NCBI GenBank assembly: GCA_000349905.1
Contig: KB722771.1
Coordinates: 78,169 to 114,672, forward strand
DNA from: Volvariella volvacea V23
Taxonomy: Eukaryota > Basidiomycota > Agaricomycetes > Agaricales > Pluteaceae
Direction: 5' to 3'
Length of the DNA: 36,504 bases
Shown in pieces: positions 1 through 8,808 of the stretch (its first letter is position 1; each line of letters opens with the position of its first letter). Under the pieces are notes generated by a model, which was given only the letters and a program-made list of their open reading frames with translations, was not told where the DNA came from and searched no databases. Both the position numbers and the translations under genes were made by a program.

Positions 1-43
1 TAAGGCTGCTGTTCAACATCGAATAGTATATGGATTAACCAAT

Positions 44-515
44 TCAGATGGCAATGATAGACATCCATTTGGGTATGAGTACTCTCAATAATCATACCAC
101 AAAACCTTGGCGACTGCCTGCGAGTGGGCCTAGCTCCCTTCTAGACAGCGCATCTCCGTCGAACTTCATGAGTGTACCCTGTGGACGAGATGGAATCGAT
201 GCAGAAACTAGATAGGAAAAGTGCTGAGCAACACACCTTTGATACGGTCCGTAACCATTCACGAAAGTTCTCATACGACTCATCCAAATCATCGCTAGCG
301 TGAGACAAGTACCAACCCGAGACCCATTCGGAGAAGTTAAAATTATTCAACAGAAGCAGAATTCTCCGCTTAGATCGCCACGTCGCCAAAAAGGATGATC
401 GGTCTATTTCAGGTTTCAATTTGAGCCATAATGCAAAGAGGTGTGTGGGCGCATTTGCTGTCATGTGAAAGCCACGATGCTCCGCAAGGTAGGTACCAAC
501 AACTTGAACATCGCT
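44..515 (-). pseudogene. C-terminal fragment of a type G NACHT protein
   Basis: The frame reads YLAEHRGFHMTANAPTHLF and then KRRILLLLNNFNFSEWVSGW, which matches the last quarter of the intact type G genes at 18133 and 28237. An intron (236..179, 58 nt, GT-AG, phase 0) sits exactly where the paralogues have theirs. The next exon reads GTLMKFDGDAL, the counterpart of GTLKKFDENAL. A TGA at 94-92 stops the frame, but homology resumes in the same frame to the IPKWM motif and a TGA ending near 44. Everything upstream of about 515, including the whole NACHT domain, is missing. It lies in tandem downstream of the copy at 881-2680, on the same strand. It looks like the stump of a truncated duplicate and is not expected to make a working protein. 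Confidence 0.75.
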
Positions 516-794
516 TTTCCGAACCAGTAGACATTCAGTCTGTGCAGAATGTCTAACTCATGAGCAAGCTGTCGTAATGGGTGTTTAGTCTCACTACTGT
601 GTTTCCCGAGTCAAGTACTAAATTTAATGAAGGAACTTATTAGTGCTCAGCACTGCAGTAGTGAACATTATAAAGCATGTTAAGGAATGTCACAAGTAAG
701 ACACACATAATGAAGCAGAAATATCAGTATAAAACCTCGTGTTCTGATTATGAAGTACACCAATGAAGTTGTGCGATGTATATTCAACCTGGAT
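516..794. other. Intergenic, no gene seen
   Basis: This spacer lies between the truncated copy at 44-515 and the hydrophobic segment trailing the copy at 881. It is AT-rich, without a long open frame or a recognisable motif. The missing 5' part of the 44-515 copy cannot be found here, so the truncation point lies near 515. Confidence 0.4.
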
Positions 795-857
795 AAAGGA
801 GTGACAAATGTCGAAAGAAATAGCCAGAAGGGATCAATGAGTATAATCAAGAGGTAC
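795..857 (-). other. Remnant of the C-terminal membrane-helix exon of the type G copy at 881
   Basis: After a CAG acceptor (860-858), the minus strand encodes a hydrophobic run beginning YLLIILIDPFWLFLSTFV. It sits just downstream of the third coding exon, as the hydrophobic exons of the other type G copies do. The paralogues carry a GTGAGTTAA donor at the end of exon 3; here the matching bases read ATGAGTTGA, so the donor appears lost. Assignment rests on position and hydrophobicity, because the helix sequence itself is poorly conserved. Confidence 0.45.
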
Positions 858-880
858 CTGCCAACGATACTGAGGGGAAA

Positions 881-2680
881 CTATGTCTTCAACTCATGGT
901 GTGGATATGACTGGTTATCCATTTTGGGAATAAACGGTTTGAGCAAGCGCACAAAAACACACTGTTGGGCACCTGTCTCCTGTGTTGTTCTGTCTCTAGA
1001 TAAACCATCCGCATCAAACCGCTTACCCATATTCTAATTTTTTGGCAGACGTTAATACGCACCATAGAAGGGATGAAACACAGCTCGTCGTACCTTCGAC
1101 AATTTATTCACACACTCTCGAAATGCCGCATGTGCATTATCGAGTTGATCATTCTTATGATCTCCATACTATTGCCGAACCCACGCGGAGAAATCTAATT
1201 CGTTTAATGCATGGAGAATCCGACGCCTCGATCTCCACCTCGTTCGGATGAACGAGGGATCGATTTGCGGTTTCAATGTGAGCCAGAGCGAAAATAGATA
1301 TGCGGATGCATTGGCCGTCTTGTGTAGCCCTGTGTGTCCAACGAGGTACAAGCTGCGCTCAAACGCGTCTATCGAGTACAATGATATGGAGATATAGTGC
1401 GCGGCGCCCTTTCCACCGCGGTGTTCGGAAGACAAAAATCCCTGGAATGTATAGGTATCAAAACTGAGAGAGTGCGTGTTTGACTCCGGAACGTAAAGCA
1501 CAGAGTGATACTGTTCCAAGACAGCAAACTTCGGAAGGTGAAGCGTCCCAAAAGCTGCTGATTGCGTGAATGCTGTCGAGCTGGATATAAAGAAGATAAT
1601 AAAAATTTTGTCACGAAGAACCTTTTGCTCATGTGTGAGATGAGCAGCAGCGGTGGCTGTGAGTGAATCATAGCGGCCATCGACAAGCGAGAAGGCTTTT
1701 GCCTGCAACTGGCCGTCGTCATGTAAGCGCTCAAGTTGATTATAAAGACGAGACACGCGTTTGCGTCCTAGATAAATCTGAATGCCCTCCACAAAGATGA
1801 ACTGGCCACCAGCATCGGAAACCAGTGTTTCAAAAACATCGTCTAGTGGCATCAGTGGCTGCCAATTAGGGTCGAGCGTCGTCTTGGTCGCGTGATGATA
1901 GATGGGTTGTAGCATTGCTCGTATGTGTTGCCGTACTTCGTCATCATCTTGCAATCGGATAGCCGAAAGAAACAGAGAAGAATTACGTTTCTGGTGTCTC
2001 TCCAACTCCATTTTGAGATAGTGTTCAGGTCGACTGGACAGCAGTAACGCCACCGGAAAGTGGGTACACAGCTCGACCATCTTGTCCAATACCCATACCT
2101 GGTCCTGTCATAATGAACACCCATCAATACCATCAATAATGAAGAGCGGACGAAAAGCCAATGCCGTTCCATCAAGCCTCTCCAGAGGTTTGATGATCAG
2201 GCTTTCCCATTGGTTTTCAAGAGGTGCCTCGAGGACAGAAGGATTGCTATCGAGCGCGGATCGAATGACCTGCGCAGCGCTAGGAAGAATGAATCCAAGA
2301 TGATAAGCTAGAGTAGCAGCAAATGTAGTTGCTCTGGTGCATACGGGGTCTCCTACCCAGAAAAAGAATTCGCCTACGAGGTGAGCGCGCTCCCACGCTA
2401 AGCTTGCAATCTCTCTCACTATAACTGACTTCCCCGAACCAATGGGGCCGGTGAGACATAGGATGGGGGGAGAGGAAAAATCCTGAGCCCAAGCATCGAT
2501 TTCGGTGAGGATCTTATCTCGTGTTCTGCTGCGGTAAGAGAGAAGCGCATCTTGTTCAGTGGCAAAGTGCAGAGCAGTTATGGTAACATAAGGTTTGAGC
2601 TTCTCAAAAAGTCCTGTATGAGCTGTATTAACATTACGTTGCAAGGTTCTATAAGTCTTACCTTCAGCAGACACCCACAT
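881..2680 (-). pseudogene. Type G NACHT protein with two nonsense codons
   Basis: Exons: 2680..2662 (MWVSAEG micro-exon), 2613..1094 and 1033..881; introns are 48 and 60 nt. The frame is continuous over the whole length. It has Walker A GPIGSGKS, Walker B RPLFIIDGIDG and the LLLSSRPEHYLK motif. Two in-frame stops break it. TGA at 2110-2108 replaces the arginine codon of the CSSREDQ motif just after Walker B. TAG at 1171-1169 replaces the tryptophan of the SQWY motif. A one-base insertion in the AAAA run near the end shifts the last residues off the PKWI motif. With no other frameshift in about 1.7 kb, inactivation looks recent. A product ending at the first stop would hold only the N-terminal part of the NACHT. 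It lies downstream of the type T gene 4055-5688 on the same strand. Confidence 0.85.
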
Positions 2681-2689
2681 TACAGTGGA

Positions 2690-2940
2690 GATGCTATAGA
2701 TGTGGCGATGTAGTTGGATTATATTGTTTGGTGGTGGCAAAAAAGGAGTCACCGAGCGCCTCAACTTGCGCAAGTATGAAAATTAGTTCTTTATAAGGGA
2801 AATCATGTTTTATTGAGGGTTGATTGTCGGTCGGTAAGCCCAAACGTTCATCTATGCCACGCTGTGATGTACTGAACAAGGATCTACCAATTCAGGTTCA
2901 CTATCCCCAAACAAGAACAATAGCTCAGATTGGTAGTTTG
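2690..2940 (-). promoter_or_regulatory. Promoter region of the 881-2680 copy, shared with the type T gene
   Basis: Read on the minus strand, a TATA-like CTTATAAAGAACTAATTT lies at about 2797-2781, roughly 110 nt upstream of the ATG. The block to about 2940 is closely similar to 6157-6320, upstream of the type T gene, including the string CCCAAACGTTCATC (plus orientation). The two genes belong to different NACHT subfamilies, so the likeness of their promoters is notable. Confidence 0.6.
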
Positions 2941-4054
2941 GCAATCTACTAGGCATCCCTCCCCTCTCGTTTCCCAGGTCGTGAACTTACTGATGTCTAA
3001 CCTCCAGCCAAATTACTCCCACCTCCTAGCCTATCCAATTCTCCAGCATGATGTAAGACCAATGATTCAAAGCTTCGGGTGTCACTGCTGAGCGCGCCTT
3101 CGGCCGGCAGTTGGTGACCGGCAAGACGCGATGATCTCGGTGAGTGATTAGATTGGCTGCACAATGGAATGGGCCTGTGATAGTCACAGGAGCCTGCAAG
3201 CCAACTTCGGTGATAGATGAGTGTGGATGGAGATACGAAGAAGGGATGGTGTGAGCAAAGAGATCGTGGTCGCCACCAGGAGGTAGCTGCTGACTCAGCC
3301 GGAAAGAGTCGACTGAGCACCCCATCTTACAAAGATACAGGCAGCATCCTGGCCTCATTGCAAGGACTGATCTTCTAGGAATATATGGATTTATTGCTGT
3401 CACTAAGTTTATTCGCCACTTATGCACTGGGAGAAGTACCTGGGTGCGGCACCCAATGAGTGTGGTGCGGCACTGAGCACGCGATGAGTACCGCACTGAG
3501 CGTGTACCTCGTCTTTGGGACAGAAAACCCTAGGTTTTCATGAGTTTTCCCAACCCGCCAAATATCCGATTCTCTGGCTTAGATACCATTGTCAGAAATT
3601 AGAAGTTTTTCTATAGATTCATGCCATAAGAATCTTTTTGTTTCCGTCCTCAAGCTCGTTATATCTTGAATTTCAAGTCGTCGAAAACCTCATCGAAAAC
3701 TTGTTCAAGGTGACCAAAAACAGCTAAAATCCATAATCTAATTTATATTTCAAATCACAGCAAATATTTTTGAACTGGTTTTCAAGTGATGAAAATTGAA
3801 TATTACAATCTACAACCTTCATTGACCAAAAGCCATCTGGCCTAGGGAGTGTTGGGCTACAACCATTATAAGCGGAATGAGTAAGGTCATTGAATGATAT
3901 TATAGTATAGCGGCGCTGCACAAATTCAGTGGCTGTCATTATAAGATACATCGCTGACTCAACAACTATAAGAATTGCACATCATCTCAGATGTATGCTC
4001 ACTCATATCCACTCCGTGGTGCCGGAATCTACCCAACCGACCATAGTTCTGTAA
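2941..4054. other. Gene-free spacer, AT-rich in its second half
   Basis: No coding exon can be supported on either strand. At 3444-3508 there is a cluster of short imperfect repeats: GTGCGGCAC at 3444-3452 and 3465-3473, and the inverted form GTACCGCAC at 3489-3497. From about 3530 to 3960 the sequence turns AT-rich and lacks coding character. It may be a decayed non-autonomous transposon inserted between the type T gene and its type G partner, but I see no terminal repeats or target duplication. Confidence 0.4.
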
Positions 4055-5688
4055 TTACAGTGCATTGGCATCGCCTTGATTTCCTTTCCCAAAGACTCTT
4101 GTCGTAATCGCAACCACCTTGTCAGCGAGGTTCTGATATCCCAATTAGTGCACCTAAACCAGCGATGAAGGAATCCTTACCAATATATCACGCCTGTCCA
4201 TCCATTCTGATAGGTTGTCGTACCGATGAATGCCCCATACCCAAGCCTTTGTGGACATCCAGTCGACAATCGACATGCATGACAAGTAAACACATTCACC
4301 CTCCGTCCAAAGAAATGCACCGCGAAGAGGATTAACCGCCAGTTCGACCTTGGCACGATCAATCCGCCAAAAATCGGCGATAGAAGCGGGCGTACTCGGC
4401 TCATTACCGTTCTGTCTAAAGTGGAGCAGTACGAGACGCGAAATGCTTTCCAGTTTGCCTGCCCTCTTGAAGATGGCCTTTGCCGCAGAGCAGTAAAAAG
4501 CGTTGAGATCTGCCATGACCTTTTGCTGCGTTTTTCGGTTGTGCCTCAGCTTCTTCCACCGAACGTTAGGGTCCTTGTTTGGCCTGGCAATATATGCCAT
4601 GGCCCGTACCAAATACGTAAATTGCCCCGTTGCCCACTGGACAAGGTCCTCAAGTGACTCCTCCGACAGTGTGAGCGGAGGTGAATTAGGTGGCATGGAT
4701 AACGTGGCCCTGTGAAGATAATCTTTGATATATGCCGTGGTCTCTTTCGCAACCGTTTCGGTCCACATGAGGCCGACAGGGTTCGGGGATATCAAACCCT
4801 GCGTTGAAAGCTCGTGGCAGCTGATGACACTATTCAAACATTCGCGGCGGAACGAAAGAAGCCAGAGGATGGGAGCGCCGGTCTTGCAGATGGAATGAAT
4901 GCAGTCGAGCAGCACGCTCCAGCCCTTCTCGGAGTCATAAGCATCAATCCCGTCGATGATCATTAGGTATCGTCCATGGTCCGCCAGCGACGGTTGCTGT
5001 TGCATAAGTGTCTCTAGAGGTCGTAGCAAAAGCCTATCCCATCGAGCTCTGAAGCTGTCGCAGGAATGGGCGGCACTTGAGTAGCCTAGGAGACACTTAT
5101 CAATGCTCCCAATAAAGGGCGGGAAGTTCATGCTTAACCCATAAGCTAGTGTGGCTGGGACGTTGACAAAGTCGTCAGGGGACAATGTGTACTGGGGATG
5201 GAAGAAGTAGGTCCCGCCTAATCGTCCCTTCGATTTGAGTTCCCTGGCTGCATATTGGCACAGCGCAGTTTTGCCGTGCCCAATGCCGCCTTCCAGCGCT
5301 AGAACCCTTTCGGAACCCGTGCGGGTCTCTGCCCACTCGGCGATCCTGCGCTTTTCTTCTATGCGCGTTTCTTGATGGCACTCCATGCTGTCGAAGAGTC
5401 CGCTGTCGTACATTGCCATTCCGTTTGAATAACGACGGAGTGTGACTTTGAGTGATGTGTCAGGGCGGTGCGATGGGTGGAGGCATGGGGTACCAACCTT
5501 GAACTCGATGAAGCTTTTGGTCATGGGATGTGTCCTGCTCCCAATTACAGGGTGGAAATAGGTCAGCGTCTACTGTGAATTAATCGGATTCGTATCAAGA
5601 CTATGTGGTAATGACAGGATATACCGTTTGCGCCTTGGTAAATGTTGACATTGCCTGAAGTATTGTACATCGTGCCATTGTTCATCAT
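4055..5688 (-). CDS. Type T NACHT P-loop protein (NLR-like), intact
   Basis: Proposed exons: 5688..5625, 5572..5498, 5445..4181 and 4132..4055; introns of 52, 52 and 48 nt, all phase-consistent, giving 493 aa. Exon 1 encodes MMNNGTMYNTSGNVNIYQ, an Asn/Gly-rich beta-prone leader. Exon 2 is backed by the relic at 20533, which keeps a matching DVDLL reading. A CHQETR motif (69-74), typical of the linker before basidiomycete NACHT domains, precedes Walker A GGIGHGKT (99-106). Walker B is YLMIIDGIDAY (206-216), and LLSFRRE follows. There are no WD40, ankyrin or TPR repeats, so this is a minimal NACHT ATPase/GTPase-type switch. An alternative start at 5524 would lie in an intron of this model. Its type G neighbour at 881-2680 lies downstream on the same strand. 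The function (defence or allorecognition sensing) is family-level inference. Confidence 0.8.
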
Positions 5689-5699
5689 ACCCTGTGCAC

Positions 5700-6330
5700 G
5701 ATGGAAAAAGTTGGTGGATAATTTGGATGTCATGGAGGTCTGCTAGAGGCGAGCTGGCGAGGCAAAGAAAACTGTTGGGATAGCACAATGAAGCTAAGTG
5801 ATTATAACCTACTCGTACTAGAGCATCAAACCTCGTTTTTGCTGACTTTGTACCAGGGTGCAATTGAGAACAATAATCATGCAGAAGGCAACGCTGTCAA
5901 TCAGTCGAACGATACGCGTCACACTGACAAAGATGCGTCCACATAAGTCTCTGCTTGTTCTCTCTACCAAATGGTCAATACGGGTAGTGGTGAAATATCG
6001 GATCCACTTACACTGCAAGGATCGAAAAATGGAATTCAAAATCACCATTGGTCGGCGGCTCGTACTCAACACGTACGGGTATTCCGCGTCGGGCACCTCA
6101 GCCATAAGAAAACAAAAACCCACAAGCTCAGTTAGCCTGCTCAACCAAGCATGGAAATTAGTTCTATATAAGGAAATTCACGTCTTGCTATCGACGGCCA
6201 CTCGTTAGTGCACCCAAACGTTCATCCACGCCACGGTGTGATGCGTTGAACAAGAATCTACCAAATTACCCCAGGTTCACTACCTTCAAACGACAATTAC
6301 CATTACAACGAGCACGATAACCCCGTTTAA
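5700..6330 (-). promoter_or_regulatory. Promoter and long 5' region of the type T gene
   Basis: On the minus strand a TATA box (CCTTATATAGAACTAATTT, about 6173-6155) is followed by CTTGTGGGTTTTTGTTTTC, which also follows the TATA boxes at 12951, 14521 and about 20380. In the 20380 copy only about 150 nt separate TATA and ATG. Here the distance is about 480 nt, because roughly 330 nt of unrelated sequence (about 6060-5710) lie between CCGCCGACCA and the ATG. This stretch could be a 5'UTR intron or an insertion. A short upstream ATG (ATGGCTGAGGTG, about 6106) opens in the 5' region. Confidence 0.5.
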
Positions 6331-6353
6331 AACACTCCCGACCCACCACCTTC

Positions 6354-7511
6354 TCATTGAGTACCCGAGTGACTTCCACTTCCGTAAGACGACGATCTGC
6401 TCCCCTGGTACCCTTCATTCATACTGCCACCTGGCACACCTGAATTTGGAACTGCAGGATTTGGCCACACGCCACTCACGCCGTCGTCACGATGGTGCCT
6501 AGTAGACCTCATTTGTCCACCGTCCTGCCAATTTCCAGTCCGATCATCAGCCCCATATTCGTGTCCGTGCTTCCGTTCAGGGAGAGGAGGAAGTTGTTGA
6601 CGACCAAATGAGCCTTCATTGTATCCGTATCCCCTGTCATAATCCCGGGTCGAAGCTTGCATTGTATTCCCTGGATAAGGTCGGTCGATGCCGGGATAAT
6701 TGCCCCTTTGAGGGTTCCGTTCAAATCCTCTCTCAATGTACTCATCGCCAGCCTGGCCACCATCGTAAGGGTAACCAGGATCATTCCCTCCCCATTGTCC
6801 TGCCCTCCGTCCTTCACCGTAGTTTGGAACGCCGGGATAATCCATATCGTTCCTTGACCTGCCGTAATCCCTGCCTCCACTATCGTATGCACCTCCACCA
6901 CCATACGAATACGAAGCAGAATGATCAAAGCGGTCGTAGCCTTGGTTACCCCCAGCCTGGTAATGACTCGGGTGCTGTTCGTATGGCGTAGATGAGTAAG
7001 CTCCATCTCGGCTTCGGGATCGTCGATGACCAAACGCGTCGTATCGGTCGGCATCACCTAAAGTGAATGTCGGAGTTAAGTCATCTATTCCGGTAGATTG
7101 AGCACTGTTCTGCCCACCTTGTCCATATGTATAGGGGTCTACTCCGTGCCTTCCACCCTTCAATTCAGCCATACCAGCTTCATACTCTTGACGACCACGT
7201 CGTGAGATTTCACGACTATCGGTGTCTTTGCTGTTGAATACATCGTCGACTGTGGTCATCACAGCACCACGGAACGCATCGCCAAGACCTGATGACGTTA
7301 CGCACACAAGACAAAAGACGAGATGAGTATCGGCTGTGGAGTACAATAGATGGCATCGACTAACCGCGTACGACATGTGCTGCTGCCCTGGATCAAGAAT
7401 TCGGGAGGTCGAAGGTTAGCCTCGGATAGACAAGCGAATGATGACTCACGAGACTTTATTCCCGACGTTGTTTCCTGAATGTGAGCCCGAGCGAGAGTCT
7501 GGTCGCGACAT
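6354..7511 (-). CDS. 339-aa protein with short conserved N-terminus and disordered Gly/Tyr/Arg-rich tail
   Basis: Exons: 7511..7450, 7387..7365 (a 23-nt micro-exon) and 7288..6354; introns of 62 and 76 nt, phases consistent. The spliced N-terminus joins AAAHVVR to GLGDAFRGAVMTTVDDVF, followed by ISRRGRQEYEAGMAELKGG. This resembles small agaricomycete proteins that begin with a GxGDxxRG-like helix and an 'RG..EYxxGM' stretch; I know no biochemical role for them. The remaining roughly 260 residues are low-complexity and rich in Gly, Tyr, Asp, Arg and Ser, without predicted membrane segments, so they are likely disordered. An ATG at 7376 opens a longer unspliced frame but lies in the second intron. 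A TATATAAG box lies about 76 nt upstream. Confidence is high that it is a gene, low on function. Confidence 0.8.
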
Positions 7512-7586
7512 GATGTTGAAATCGTCGAATAAACGGGTGTGGTGGTTCTAGGTGAGATGAAAGGATCTTAGAAATACGGTGTCTCA

Positions 7587-7594
7587 CTTATATA
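7587..7594 (-). promoter_or_regulatory. TATA box of the 6354-7511 gene
   Basis: The minus strand reads TATATAAG about 76 nt upstream of the ATG at 7511, a good distance for a fungal core promoter. Confidence 0.5.
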
Positions 7595-7883
7595 CAGGTG
7601 CCCAGCGCGCAGCCGCTCGGTATGCCGAGTATCATCACACTATACGTCAGTCAGCTTTCGCGGAGGTTAGCCACACTGCTCCGAATGATTTGAACTCCGC
7701 GGCGGTGGCGCTCAAACCCAGATTTGGACAAGAATGAAATTTCAATGTCCGCGGCGTTGATGCTCCGGACCATGACGATTATGATGAACACACGGTAAGC
7801 TAGCAGTGCAGCGCATAATAATGAACAAGACGACCATCGCAAACCATCTCTGCAAGAAAAAAACACACAGCGCAATCGCGGTC

Positions 7884-8672
7884 TTAGGTGCATCCAAGCC
7901 TTCTCAGTATCATCTCTTCCTCGATGTCGTCCAGAGTCTTCTTTCTTATGTCCGTCAACGCGGTATGCACCCAAATACCGTTGACCTTTAGTCTTGCCAA
8001 ACGAATACGCTCCATTTCTTTCATTTTTTCATCTATCTTGATTGTGTACTTTATATGCAGGTGAGAAGGAACGACCCGGTTGCATCATTCGTAACGAAGT
8101 CGGTGGGGAAGATAGTTACATATATGGTATTCTTCATCTTGAGGAAGATACTCCGCTGCCTCGCGGAACAAATGCGATACCTGCTTTAAGTATCTCTGTG
8201 CGACCTTTTTGTCAGTCGCCTGAGTCGCCATTTCAACAGCATAAAACGATTTCAACCTATACTGGATTTAACCTTGTTAGTGCGCTCAGTGCGCCTCAAT
8301 TAATACCAAGACTTACGCAGTAGCGTGAGCTAAGGGATATACAAGGTGAGCACTGACCAAGCCGGGGTTGTTGATAGGATCAGCATCCTTAACTGAACAG
8401 ATAACATCTTCTATTCGTTCGCATAGATGCTGGAGGGTATACTTCTGTGATTTAATCCCATTTGAAATTGCCTATAAGTCCGTAGCCGCGAGTGCCATGT
8501 CCTAAGCACAGCTGGCGCATAGGACAAAATGACATACATTCGCCAGGACTTTAATATAGTAGTGCTTGACGAGGATGATGAACAGGCCATCGAATGTAGT
8601 TCCTTTCTGTTCTAATGGGTAGCCTTCCCATATTACGCTCCCCCAATTAATGACTTCGATAGCCCATTCCAT
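7884..8672 (-). CDS. 191-aa helical protein, unrecognised, visible only after splicing
   Basis: Exons: 8672..8538, 8471..8317, 8256..8120 and 8032..7884; introns of 66, 60, 60 and 87 nt... counting the junctions used here, the introns are 8537..8472 (66), 8316..8257 (60) and 8119..8033 (87), all GT-AG and phase-consistent. No exon is long enough to stand out alone. The product starts MEWAIEVINWGSVIWEGYPL, has an amphipathic middle (FYAVEMATQATDKKVAQRY) and ends in a charged helix (LDDIEEEMILRRLGCT). It looks alpha-helical, with a mildly hydrophobic segment GLFIILVKHYYIKVL near residues 29-43. I recognise no family. It lies 137 bp downstream of the membrane-protein gene on the same strand. After the stop, a strong acceptor-like tract near 7853 precedes another hydrophobic frame, so the 3' end may be alternative. 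Confidence 0.6.
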
Positions 8673-8808
8673 GAGTCTTGGCCAAGTTGTGGTATGACAT
8701 GTGTTACGGCACTGCCACGGCGACCAACATGAACATCACGATCGCTGACTATCATTATCTCCAGTAGCTAATATACATGCATGCAAAGAGTACAGAAGCA
8801 GATTGATC

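Noticed and set aside
3026..3496. 156-codon minus-strand frame in the 2941-4054 spacer
   Set aside because: No motif, promoter or intron structure; it covers the short repeat cluster and reads as chance.
6608..6991. Plus-strand and second minus-strand frames inside the Gly/Tyr-rich gene
   Set aside because: Low-complexity repeats leave alternative frames open; only the frame ending at 6354 splices to a sensible N-terminus.
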